Of a stretch of 64,000 nt of DNA, positions 34,480 through 45,863 are shown piece after piece (position 1 is the stretch's first letter; the number at the start of each line of letters is the position of its first letter). This DNA comes from Sphaerolaimus hirsutus (lineage: Eukaryota > Nematoda > Chromadorea > Monhysterida > Sphaerolaimidae): positions 8,622,529 through 8,686,528 of the forward strand of contig OZ038451.1 in assembly GCA_964036195.1 (NCBI GenBank), in the 5' to 3' direction. The notes below the pieces were generated by a model. It saw only the letters and a program-made list of their open reading frames with translations. It was not told where the DNA came from and did no database searches. Made by a program: the position numbers and the translations under genes.

Positions 34480-34679
34480 NNNNNNNNNNNNNNNNNNNNN
34501 NNNNNNNNNNNNNNNNNNNNNNNNNNNNNNNNNNNNNNNNNNNNNNNNNNNNNNNNNNNNNNNNNNNNNNNNNNNNNNNNNNNNNNNNNNNNNNNNNNNN
34601 NNNNNNNNNNNNNNNNNNNNNNNNNNNNNNNNNNNNNNNNNNNNNNNNNNNNNNNNNNNNNNNNNNNNNNNNNNNNNNN
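34480..34679. other. Assembly gap (200 N)
   Basis: Second run of exactly 200 N. The sequence after it ('ttgaaaaccaagtacgaaat', ending GAGGAAATACGG at about 34984) is the right half of a TACCGTATTTCC element. The gap probably falls inside that element or a neighbour. Confidence 0.9.
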
Positions 34680-35009
34680 AAATTTTTGAAAACCAAGTAC
34701 GAAATTGTCGTCTTTATAAGCATTCATAAGGTTCTGTAGACTAATATTAGTATGTAGATGGTATGTACACTGTTCTAACGTGACACCGACGTTGTTTTAA
34801 CGTGTGTTCTGCAGTACACAGAACACAAACTACACTTATTGTCATGTACGTTCCCTTTACACTCAATTTGGGGGGGGGTACTTCGAGGGGGGGGGGTGAT
34901 TGTTTCATAGTGGTCCCGAGAGGGGGGGGGGTCAAACGAGGGGGGGGGGGTATTTCGAGAGGGGGGGTATTTCGAGGAAATACGGAAAATGCATTGAAGT
35001 CAGGTCAGC

Positions 35010-35966
35010 GGCCAGATTTAATTTGCCCTACAAATATTTTGAAGTTATGCACTACACCCTACACGCGTCTCCCTACACGCCCGACAAAACCATGTACAAT
35101 GCATAGCCGAGTTATGCGCGTAAGGCGCCCTACAAATAAATTTTCCATTCAATTCTCACGTTTTGTCGGGCGCTCGGCCGACAAAATAAAAAAGAAAACA
35201 AGATCTGCCCTCGAGCAAAATGCTGTCGGGAGCGGTAAAATTGTAATGAAACATCGACACACATTTGACTGCAATAGTGTTCGATCTAAGTAAATACATA
35301 TGTTTTGGATTACAAATGTTACAAATTCGAAATTGAGCGGACGGATTCCGTTCGGTTCATAGTTGATTTCATTCACCCTGAAGTTATAGTCAGAGAGCAA
35401 TCTTTTTTGACTCAGTGCTAACATTTGAAATGCCATTAATTTTTGTTGTGAAGAAAATATTGTTTGAATTTGTTGTAGATGTAGTATCTTCAGCACAAAA
35501 TTCAGACATGGTACGAAATGCACTGCACTTGCTTTTTATACATAACTGGCTTGAGATGGGAAAAGTGGGTGACAGCGGCGAGACGCAGTCATCGCGCGCT
35601 GTGAAAATCGTCGGTAATCATCGAATGATGGAATCATGCCAACAATATTTCACAGCATTGCTTGAAGTACCATACAACTGATGTTTTTTTCAAACATGTT
35701 TTGATGAGAGATTTAACTTCTTTTTTTTGTAAAAATTTCCAGAAGTAATGTGCCCTACGTGCACGTAATGCGCTCGAAATCGGCAGCCTCCCGACAAATT
35801 GATTACGTTTGCCCTACACCTGACACAACCCTCCATACACGCAATTGAATTGCGTTTTCTGGAGGGGCGTGCACGTAGGGCTACCGTAATCAATTTGTCG
35901 GGAGGCTGCCCGATTTCGGGCGCATTATTTACGTGCATGTAGGGCGCATTACACAAGAATTAAATC
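35010..35966. mobile_element. Palindromic element GGCCAGATTTAATTTGCCC
   Basis: The left arm GGCCAGATTTAATTTGCCCT is mirrored by 'aagaattaaatctggccc' at the right, with further inverted arms ('ctcccgacaaattgattacg' and mirror near 35800-35900). An 88-codon frame at 35415-35681 lies within it and is not recognisable as a protein. Confidence 0.6.
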
Positions 35967-36067
35967 TGGCCCTGGGGAACCAGACCAAACCAAACTTTAC
36001 TGCAAATTTAGAAAAAATATACATTTTTCTTCAAGGAAATTATCAATTTTGGAGGAAATTGTTGCAC

Positions 36068-36831
36068 GGCACACTCAAATTTTCAGTTGCAGTTCGAACA
36101 CTTTTTCAAGGGCGGAATTCAAAAGGGTGGAATTAAAAACGGGGGCAGAATCCAAAAATGTTCGAACTGCCCTCGATTTCAATTCCGCACATGAAATGTT
36201 CGAACACTTTGCACGATGGCGGAATTGCCCCGGATTGTGCATGGGCGGAATTATTCCAGACAGGTAGGAAAGTGCAAAATGTCTGAACCGCCCTTGGAAT
36301 TCCGCCTTGGCGGAACTCAAAAACGTCCGAACCGCCCTTGACAATTTTGAGTGTGCAGTGCACCATCTAGGCAAGAAAACATTGGGACACTTTCTAGAGG
36401 GTGGAATTCAGTTTAAGTTTACACAAATATGCCATACGGTGAACTTCAATATCTTTAAAACAAGTGGATATTATAAAAAAATTTCTCTATTCATTTTTGA
36501 AGACAAAGCCTAGATCTACCTATAAAATTTTTTTTCACAAATATGTTTGGTAAGATAAATAAGATGTGTTTCTCATAACAACCTTCTCTAAAGGGCGTAT
36601 CTCTAAGTCAAGGGCGGAATTGAAAGTGTCCCAATGTTTTTGAAATGTTTTGTTATGATATGCAAATGGACAAAAACTGTGTGAATTCATCCGGATTTGT
36701 GTAAATTTCATCCTAATGTCATAAAAATGCCACATTTTTCTGAAGAAAAAAAATGTTCGAACCGCCCTTGGAGTTCTGCCTTGGCGGAACTCAAAAACGT
36801 TCGAACCGCCCTTGAAAATTTTGAGTGTGCC
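36068..36831. mobile_element. Palindromic element GGCACACTCAAAATTTTC
   Basis: The arms GGCACACTCAAATTTTCA and mirror 'attttgagtgtgcc' enclose repeated 'ttcgaaccgcccttg' and 'gggcggaattc' units. The paralogous stretch at 26950-26970 ('ggaggaaaataaatcagg') lacks the insertion, so the boundaries are supported by an empty site. Confidence 0.75.
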
Positions 36832-37832
36832 AATAAATCAGGAAGTATAATACATAGGTATTATGTAAATAACAAATTGAATGCAATTTCATCAGAGTTT
36901 TACTTCGATTATACTAAAATCATTGTCACTCAAGCCAACCAAATTCTCACATCATGCCATCCAAAATTCCTCAAGAACAGTAGTTTCTGAAAAGATAACA
37001 TTTTTTTGGCAGCTATTGCTATACACTATTTTATGAATGATAAAAATATGTTTGAAATGAACTTAAAATACAAAAAAAACTATATGCCTAGGTACCTGCA
37101 GTATAATACATCAAATGCAAATTATCCCCAAAAATATTTTTTGTTATTATTCGTGTTTTTCATAAGGCCCTGTTTACACGGATTTTTGGTGACAACAAAA
37201 TTTTTGTGTCGTCAGGCATTTTTTTTACAAAAATTGGTAATTTTACATGTGTGACGACCAATCCGCCTCGATAAATTTGGTCGTCACACATGTAAAATCA
37301 GCCTCGATAAATTTTGATATACAATAATGCAAATTTTGTAAACATTTTACATGTAAATAGGTAATGTCACTTATAGAATGTCGTCACAAGCATAGCTCGT
37401 TCACAGCTTGTGACGACAAATTTGAGTCACGCCTGTAAGTGAAGTTCAAGTTTGTCGGAGTTTTGCAGATCAGCCTCGCTACTGAGGCTGATTTTCATGA
37501 CTCCGACAATTTTTTTTTGTGATCCACATCTCACTCATTTCTCACCCGATTTGATCCATTGAACACTTGTAATGATAAGGAATTCCTGTAGATTCCATTT
37601 TTGCTGTCGGATTAATGATGGCTGAACTCGTTAAGCTGATGTAAGCCAAGACTTTGACACGCGTTTTTGACCATGCTCAACAATGGCAAAAACACACAAT
37701 TTTAAATTTTAAATTTGTTTTACACAGAAACTTAAAAACTCAAAACTAAGTTTTTTTATTGGAGAACACAGAAACATATAACACATAGTAAAGTTTATTG
37801 AGTGATTTTCAATAAAAATAAGAGATAACTAT

Positions 37833-38658
37833 ACCATATTTCCTCAAAATACCCCCAGGGTTTTTTTTTCATGGTTGAAATTTTGAGGGGGGTTATTCGA
37901 GGGGGGGGGGCTTATTGTTTCACCAGAAATTTTTTGAACTCGCAGTACTAATTTGTTGCTTGTAACGTACACCAGGGGTAGGAAAGCGGGGGTTACCCCC
38001 CCCCCCAATCGCCCAGCTATCTATCTATCCCAGAGGCCGCTCAGCTATTTATCTATCCCGGAGGCAAAATTTTAGGCTACTATCCCCTAAACCCCCCCCC
38101 CCCAAAATCGGCCAGCTATCTACCTCTATCTGGAGCGATTTTTGTGAAACTATACCCCAATTTTCACTCAAAATCGCTATTTTTCATACCTATATATAGA
38201 TTTTAACCTCCAAAATCACTAGTTCATGCATCTAACTGCCTATTTTGAGCTATTTTTAGTACTATATGTCCTTATATACCCATTTTTAGCCATTTTTCAC
38301 CTACTTTTTGCGATTTTTCTCCTTTTTCTCCCTTCTATGCCTATATATTGAACCCCCGCACACCCCCCCCCAGAAAAATTTTCAGCTATCTATCCCTCCG
38401 GAGGAGCAATTTGCTATCTATCCAACCCCCTGGAGGGCCGAAAACTAGAATACCCCTGATGTACACAGACCTAAAAAATGCAACAATAAGCACCATGTAT
38501 AAGAGTCTATACACATTTTAGTATGTAGATTGTGTAAACCCTGTTCTAACGTAACACAGTCATTGTTTTTAACATATATTCTGCATTGCCAGATCACAAA
38601 CCGCAGTTTTGCCATGTACATTCTCTGTACACTCAACTGGGGGGGGGTTATTTCGAGG
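37833..38658. mobile_element. TACCGTATTTCC element interrupted by a hAT-like copy
   Basis: The left end near 37833 (TACCATATTTCCTC) and right end near 38658 (TTATTTCGAGGATGG) enclose family text. The insertion 37973-38458 has termini CAGGGGTAGG and ATACCCCTG with flanks ACGTACAC and ATGTACAC (7 of 8 alike). Confidence 0.7.
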
Positions 38659-39000
38659 ATGGTATAAAAACAGGCATATAGGCAAAATCTGCGATTTTGA
38701 AGGTGTAACACTACAAAATGATATGAAAATCAACGATTTTGAGTGAAAAGGGGATCAGATAGATAGATAGCTGGACGATTTGGGGGGGGGGGTGGGTTAG
38801 GGGATAGTAGCCAAAACTTTTGCCTCTGGGATAGACAGATAGCTGAGCGGCCTCCAGAACAGATAGATAGCTGGTGGATTTCGGAGGGGGGGTTAGCCCC
38901 CTCCCCAGCCCCAGTGGGATACCCCTGAAATTCATAAAAAAGCGCATTTTGGCACCAATGCCAATCCATCCATGGCGCAGCACCTACACATGGCACCAGC

Positions 39001-39781
39001 CAGAGTTGTTAAAATACTGGTATTTTTGGAAAGTGTAAGTGTAAGTGTAAATACACTTTACAAATTTTGAGTATGGATACAAAAAGTGTAAGGTATTTTT
39101 AAAATACCCAGGAAAGTGTAAAAAAAGTGTAAGTGTAAATTTTTTTTAGAAAGAGCTCTCACTGTTGAGCATTAGAAAACACCACTGTTTTCACCTTTAG
39201 ATCAATTTATCTATCATTTTCATTCATTATTTCACATTTTACTGCCAATTATGAAACATTTCAGACTGTAACAAATTTAGTGGTATGAAGTTGCCTAATA
39301 ATGGCACTTTTCAGTGTTGATATTTTTAAATACACTGTTTAACACTGTTTAAATGCAACTGTTTAAATGCAAGAATGTACATGCAGCAAATATCAATGCA
39401 AAAGCCAGTTGCCTTTGTGTCCAGCTGGTCAATTGATCTTGTCCTTTTTACAAAAGTATGATGAAACTGTAGAATACCATGAGTACTGTTCAAAGGTCAG
39501 AGATAGTGCTAGTTTGCACATTTGCCATATTTTCTACATTCAATGCATAACTGCATATGTGCACTGTGCAGTTATTTTTTGTACATGAACCTGTTTTATG
39601 CTTTCTCAAAAGCATAAAACCGGGCCATCTGAAAGAAAAAAATACACTTTCTGTACCCAGGTATTTTGCCCAGGAAAGTGTAAAAAAAGTGTATGGGTAT
39701 TTTATGAAAGTGTAAGTGTAAATATAAATACCCATTTACCCGGGTATTTTGGGTAAGTGTAAATACACTTTTGCAACTCTG
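39001..39781. mobile_element. hAT-like CAGAGTTG element filled with GTAAGT repeats
   Basis: Termini are CAGAGTTGTTAAAATAC and TTTGCAACTCTG. The exact 8-bp target duplication GCACCAGC lies at 38993-39000 and 39782-39789. The arms are made of AAGTGTAAGTGTAAGTG. Its sister at 44980-45855 carries GTAAAC in the same positions. Confidence 0.88.
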
Positions 39782-39849
39782 GCACCAGCACCATAACACC
39801 ATTCTGCTTTTACAGGGCTAAATGTGAGGAGGGTGCTCCCCCCATCCAC

Positions 39850-40840
39850 TTGGCTCCGTATACAACCCCCATTTCCCCCAAATGCTCCAGCTATCTCTTC
39901 CTCCTGGAGGCTGGTCAGCTATCTATCCTTAAAGTAAATTTTTGGCTACTTTCACCTGCACCCTTCCAATCAGCCAGCTGTCAATTCTTACAGAGTCAAT
40001 ACAGAGTTCTTAAAAGTACTGCACTTTTTTCAGAGTTTAAAAGTTTTTGTTAAAAGTACTGAAGTAAATGTGTATTTAAAGTATTTTATTTTTACTTCCC
40101 CTTGAGTACAGAAAATGTAAAGTAGAATTTTTTACATTTACTCAAACATGAGAAAAATACTTGTTTTTGCCTGAAAACATAAAAGTGAGTATTTGAGAAA
40201 TTTTGCCTGAATTTTGATGCAGGATTTTTGATTGGGGGCTGCTTGTGTATGGAGCCCAGTGAACGGGGGGGGGGCTAAGCCCCCCTAAAATTTTACCTAT
40301 AATGTGATAGAGAATTGAGATTACAGGGCTGATTTTTGTACCTCTGTGTGATGGAAAAATGTGCACTTGGATGCAAAATTTTTTACATCACACCTTAAAA
40401 ATTGCTACCAAAAGTTGATTTTCCCTGTGTTTTTCAGGTCCAACCCTGGGAACAGGGGGAGGCTGCAGCCCCTGTGCCAACCCCCTGGATACGTCCTTGA
40501 TTTTGACTCAAAATCGCTAATCTTCATACCTTTTTGCCCATATTCACGTTTAAATTCACTTGTTCATCTGCGTTTGCCAATTTTCAGCTACTCTTGACTG
40601 TATATGTATTTGCTATACAAAAGATTGATGTCTTTTCACTACTTTAAGCTTTTTTCTTCCTTTTTCCCTTCTATATGCTGTGGGAAACCAATATATAAGC
40701 CTACCCAAAATACATTTTCTGTACTTGAGTACTTGAAAAAAGTATGCATAAAGGTGAGTATGGGTACTTTCTTTCAGAGGAAACAAACATATTTACACAG
40801 TACTCAAGTATATGTATTTTTTGAGTAAATGTAAATACTG
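39850..40840. repeat. Degraded hAT-like element fragments
   Basis: AGTACT/GAGTAC-rich arms ('aaaagtactgaagtaaatg' at 40050, 'gtactcaagtatatg' near 40800) flank a middle that contains the right end CCTGGATACGTCCTTG (about 40484-40499) of the CAGGGACGTAGCC family. The left terminus of the latter was not found. At about 40840-41100, text of the TAGGGTTGG family follows. Confidence 0.5.
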
Positions 40841-41122
40841 GGGGTGGAAAAAACTGTTTTTTCAACAACACCGTTTTGTTAAAAATAAAACTGTTTTTTT
40901 TCAAAAGCTCCCAGATATGGTTATGGGTCAACATATACAGGTATATTAGACAATTGGCAATACTTTGTGATGTTATATATAGCCATAGAATGGCTGTGGA
41001 GCCATGGGATAGCATTATAAGTGGTGATTTCTGACAAAAATATCAGTTTTATGTCGACTTATTATGTATATCGGCTTTTGTCGAACATTCGTGACTTTGG
41101 GGGGATTTCTTTTATATTTGCC

Positions 41123-41571
41123 TACCGTATTTCCTCGAAATACCCCCCCCCCCTCGAAATACCCCCCCCCCTCGAAATACCCCCCCTCAAAATGGACACT
41201 ATGAACTTATAAACCCCCCCTCGAAATACCCCCCCCCAATTTAGTGTATAGAGAACGTAAATGACAAAGGCTGCGGTTTGTCATCCGGGCAATGCAGAAC
41301 ACACGTTAAAAACGATGACTCTGTTATGTGAGAACAGTGTTTGTACGTCTACACACTTATAAATGTCTTTAGAGTCTTACAAATGGCGATTTTTGTTGCA
41401 TTTTTCGACGTCTGCGTACGTTTCAGACGACATTTTAGTACTGGGATTTCAAAAAATTTCTGGCGAAATAATAAACCCCCCCTCGAAATACCCCCCCCTC
41501 GTTTAACCCCCCCTCAAAATTCTCACTCTGAAACAATAAACCCCCCGGGGGTATTTCGAGGAAATACGGTA
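41123..41571. mobile_element. TACCGTATTTCC miniature element, complete reference copy
   Basis: 449 bases from TACCGTATTTCCTCGAAATA to GAGGAAATACGGTA. The left arm has three CTCGAAATACCCCCC modules. The core is about 250 bases ('gtaaatgacaaaggctgcgg'). The right arm has CTCGAAATACCCCCC and CTCGTTTAACCCCCC modules, then CCCCCCGGGGGTATTTCGAG. It is flanked by TA. Confidence 0.85.
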
Positions 41572-42719
41572 TATACTTTTTAAAGCTATTTTTCACCTGC
41601 TTTTATCGATTTTTCTCTTTATTCTTCCTTCTACACCACGAAATAGCCAGCCCCCCAGGATTTTTTTGTGTATTTACTGAATTTACTGTAAATACTCTAT
41701 TAATATGCCTGTCACATTATTGTTTTCACCACATTTTTAGGGGTCACACTATTGGAGGGGTCGCGTTAATAGGGAGGGTCGCATTTTATTTTGCTATTTT
41801 TCACAAAATACCTACCGCTACTGGTAGGTTTATAAGAACCTGCAGAACTAAAAATAGCTGAAAATAGGCAGCTAGACACATGAACTAGTGATTTTGGAGG
41901 TGAAAACATATAGAAAGGTATAAAAATTGGGTATAATTTCTGAAAAATCGCTCCAGATAGCTAGATCGCTTTGTTACGTCGGTTTTTTGTTTTGTGTTAT
42001 TCTCTGGTGGTTGCACAATTAGAGTGGGTCGCGTTTGACAGATTGAGCAATTTGACGGATTGCTTGATTGAGGGGGTCATAATAATAGAGTATTTACAAT
42101 ATATATCTATATAAACTAGCGTAAAAATTTACATTCTACCAACACACACTCCAAAATATTTTGCTGAAGTGCTGTGTCTGTTTAAGATAAAAGACACATT
42201 GTTGTCACTAAAAAAACACGTTCACAGCTCGTGATGACTTTCAGCCAGTTTTCTGTGTCTGCTGTATGAGTGTGACGATCACAATGATGAATCTGCTATT
42301 TGTCACACTCAAAATTAAATTCTCTCAATTTGTCGGAATCGTTGTTGGCTTCCCGACAGCTTCCAGCGACAAAAAAAAAATGCAGTGGTCTATCACTCCT
42401 TAACAACCAAGCCAATACGAATGAAATTTCACATACATATACTCCTGAGTACCATATATACTCGACCACTTTTTCTCAAAAATAAGGAACTTTTCAGTTG
42501 AAATTTGGAACTTTTAAAGTGTGATTCGTCGTCACCCAAAAAACCGTGTAAACGCTGCCTAATGGTATTATACTTTTAAGCAATCTAGAAAACATCGAAA
42601 TTGAAAAATTTGCCATTTGTGAACAGCTTACTTCTAATTTTACTGTGCTACACAGCCTATCACTATCCCTGTGACTTTGTATATCGCGGAATTGGCCCCT
42701 GGCCAACTTCTAGTAAATA

Positions 42720-44017
42720 CTAAAAGCATAACCCAAACATACAGCAGAGCTCCATCCACTGGCAGATGTCAGGAACTTTCACATTGTCTCTTATCTCCCT
42801 AATGATGTCTGGCAGGCTCCCAATAATTTTTTGACACACTGGGTCAGGGTTTTTTTCGCATATTTCTCCCAATGATTTAGTTATCTGTTCGATATTGAGT
42901 CCATGTATTTTCACCTCGACATACACCACAGAGGACAAGAACAGGCACCTTGCGCACTTTTTTGGATCGGACCGCGTCTCCAAACTTGGGATCTGAAATG
43001 AAAATGGCGGCTCGGGATTTACTATGTTTACTGTTGTAACAATTGAAAAACAGCTTTTTTCAAATTTAATAGACAGTATACTTTATATCCTCGAAAAGTC
43101 CCGCTTGAATAACTCCCCCCGTTGGCCGAGTGAGGAAATAATACCCTTTTAACTCCCCCCTTAAAACCTCTGACGAAAAATAACTCCCTTGGGTCTTTTT
43201 CGAGAACACAAGGCAATCTACTGGTTTGTCTGCACTTCTGGGGCCAGTTCCGCAAAATGAGAATGGGACGTGAAATGGCGAAGGCGAAGTAAAAGCGCAA
43301 AGCAAAGGCCAAGTGAAATGGCAAGTGAATAGAGAAGGAAATTGGCAAAAGCGAAGAGAAATTATTTTTTATTTTGACTTTTTTACTTTACTTTTGCCAA
43401 TTCACTTGCCATTTCACTTCGCCTTTGCCATTTCACTTCTCACTTCTCATTTTGCGGAACTGGCACCTGATTTACTTTAATAGGAAATCAATCAACCAAT
43501 AAACTTGCACAGCTTGAAAATTTCTGTTCAATTTATCAACCTACCTTGTGTGCAAGTGCATCCAACACTTCGCGGCTCAATGTGGCCAGCTTTTCATCGT
43601 TTTCCAATTCTGCTACTCCAGGACTGGGCTGTGGCTGCAAATAGTAAATACCGTATATATCCTTGAAAAAGACCCCAGTGGAGTTGTTATTTCATCAGAT
43701 GCTTTGGCGTTAGGTGGGAGTTACTCAAGGGGGAATGTTATTCAAGGGGGAGTTATGTCTTGCTCACCCTGCCAACAGGGGGGAGTTATTCAAAGGGGGT
43801 TATGTCTTACTCACCTGCCCAACAGGGGAGTTATTCAAGGGGGGTGTTATTCGAGGGGTTTCTTCTCAAGGATATACCGTAAAAATATCACATTTGCACT
43901 GCATAAAATATTCAGACATTATTGAGCTAAATTTTGATAAAAAAGTTGGTGTATAAATATTACCAATGCCACTGCAGCTGCAATGCACATTAGGACCAGC
44001 AAAAATGATTTGTTCAT
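42720..44017 (-). CDS. Secreted saposin-like protein, copy 3 (intact, 3 exons)
   Basis: Exon 1 is 43964-44017 (minus): MNKSFLLVLMCIAAAVAL, a classic signal peptide, donor gtaata. Exon 2 is 43545-43634 (30 codons, PQPSPGVAELENDEKL onward, acceptor ttgcag, donor gtaggt). Exon 3 is 42720-42992 with a TAG stop. All junctions are phase 0. The predicted precursor is 138 residues. After an acidic spacer comes a saposin-B-like domain: KCARC ... CEKNPDPVC ... VPDIC ... LCCMFGLCF. One cysteine present in copies 1 and 2 (VCDIC) is proline here, leaving eight. Membrane or lipid interaction is expected from the family; antimicrobial, digestive or lysosomal use is not decided by the sequence. Intron 1 holds a TACCGTATATCC element (43651-43880) and intron 2 two more small elements. 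Confidence 0.85.
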
Positions 44018-44035
44018 CTTGTTTCTTGTGTCTTT

Positions 44036-44290
44036 GGTCCCACACACGCTAGTTGACGCCAAAATTAGCGTCAACTCAGAGTCAACTGGTCAAAAATTCA
44101 ATTGACTCTGAGCCATTTACAATATGTATCCAAAAAATCCCCTTCTTTCATTCTACATCAATCGACTTCTCAATCTTTCTTAATCAACACAGGTAAAATC
44201 TTAAAAATAGTTATACTTAAAGCAGTTGACTCTGAGTTGACTCAATCGACTTCTAAAAAGTAGCGTCAACCACCGTGTGGAGCGCCTTGG
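44036..44290. mobile_element. TAGTTGAC palindromic miniature element
   Basis: The left arm GGTCCCACACACGCTAGTTG is mirrored by 'gcgtcaaccaccgtgtgg'. Internal units are 'agttgactctgag' in both orientations. It lies 19 bases upstream of the saposin copy 3 start codon and is absent from copy 2. Confidence 0.7.
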
Positions 44291-44654
44291 ACTGATGTAA
44301 ATGTATGAGAAATTTGAACAGAGAAAACAGACAGCGATCTACAGGTCAAATTTTTCTCCTTAAGTATCTTCAATTTGACAACTCATGCTTTGTTATCACC
44401 CAGTCTGTCTGTTTCTGTGATATTTCATGCGATGACATATCACAAAATGTCACTGCTACACAATGACACAGATTAAGGTTCTGCCACTCTCAAGTCTCAA
44501 CATAATGTGAGCTGAGGCTAGTTATGGGAAAGTACTATAAGCTGCCACAGGAAGAATTGTTGATTTTGAGAAACTTGATGTAAAATAATTTCAGAAGATC
44601 TCTCAAAAAGAAAATACACCATAAATTTAATTGAATGTCTCTGAGAAAGACCAG

Positions 44655-44965
44655 TGGGCAGTCCCAAGCCCTGTAAAGTAAAGTGTCAAATGTAAAGTGA
44701 AATGCAAAGTCAAATGTCAACTGTCATGCAAAGTGCCAAATGTAGAGTAAAGTGTCAATTGTGTAACCAAATCTTATGTTTTCGTATCCAAATCTTATTT
44801 TTCAACATAAGGTTTGGATACAAAAACATAAGATTTGTATACGAAAGATAAGATTTGGATACAGAATTGACAATTTACTTGACATGTGACACTTTCATGA
44901 CAATTCACATTTGCCTTTGCATTTGACTTTACATTTGACACTTTACTTTACAGGGATTGGGACTG
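44655..44965. repeat. Palindrome CCCAAGCCCTGTAAAGTAAAGTG
   Basis: The arms 'gtcccaagccctgtaaagta' and mirror 'actttacagggattggga' surround 'ataaggtttggatacaaaaa' in inverted pairs. It is related to 11999-12178 and 30660-30835. Confidence 0.65.
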
Positions 44966-44979
44966 CCCTCTGGTGGCAG

Positions 44980-45855
44980 CAGAGTTGTGCAAATACTGGT
45001 ATTTTTGGAAAACGTAAACGTAAACGTAAATACCTTTTCTCAATTTTAAGTATTGATACTAAAAGCGTAAAATATTTTGAAAGTACCCGGGTAAACGTAA
45101 AAAAAACGTAAACGTAAAAGTATTTTGAAGCAATCCCATCATCAGAGAGTGTGAAAAAACCTCACCTATTTTTACAGTGTGATGAACATAATGAATAATG
45201 TGAAGTATCTATTCATTGTCAAGTACACGGTGAGTGGAATCTAACACACCCCGCGCATAAGGTTCCTGAGCGGGCAACTTTTGTGTGTTTATAATTGCGA
45301 TTTGTGATGACGATGATCTAGGGGGGGGGCTGATTTTTGTATCAAAACATAACCAGAACATTTCAATACCAAAGTATGAAATTCCAGCCCCCCAACTTTA
45401 TCGTAACCCCCTAGCGTTATCGTAGAAGTGAACTTTTGTTCCTGGCGCATGAACTTTTGCCTATGCCAATTTCATTTTGGGAATCTACATGGGATGGGGG
45501 TAGGATAAAGCTATGGTGCATTTTATAGGTGGGTAGAGAAATGTTTTGGCTATCTTTTTCCACCAATATCAGCACCCTAGCGCGTTGTCATAATGAATCG
45601 TAACGCAATACATAAATACACCAAAAGTCGCTGCGCACGAACTTTATGCATAGGGTTTTGAAAATATTTTTAAATAAATAGCAGTTTTTCTATTTTCCAT
45701 ACGATTTTTACGTTTTCCCTAGTACCCGGGTATTTTGGTCAGGAAAACGTAACAAAACGTAATGGTATTTTTGGAAAACGTAAACGTAAACGTAAGTATA
45801 AATACCCGAATAACCGGGTATTTCGGGTAAACGTAAATACGTTTTTCTAACTCTG
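44980..45855. mobile_element. hAT-like CAGAGTTG element filled with GTAAAC repeats
   Basis: Termini are CAGAGTTGTGCAAATAC and TAACTCTG. The exact 8-bp target duplication GGTGGCAG lies at 44972-44979 and 45856-45863. The arms are made of AAACGTAAACGTAAACG. The end sequence is the same as 39001-39781, with GTAAAC in place of GTAAGT. Confidence 0.88.
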
Positions 45856-45863
45856 GGTGGCAG

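Larger units (their letters stand above)
37166..42559. mobile_element. PIF/Harbinger-like composite GGCCCTGTTTACACGG
   Basis: The left end GGCCCTGTTTACACGGATTT and right end AACCGTGTAAACGCTGCC are flanked by TAA on both sides. The empty site 'cataatgg' is present in the copy 2 flank near 27295. The arms share 'gtgacgac' and 'agctcgttcacagcttgtga' text. The interior is filled by later insertions listed separately. No transposase frame is evident. Confidence 0.7.

Noticed and set aside
35415-35681. 88-codon frame beginning MLTFEMPLIFVVKKILF
   Set aside because: It lies wholly inside a palindromic element and resembles no family I know; kept only as part of that element.
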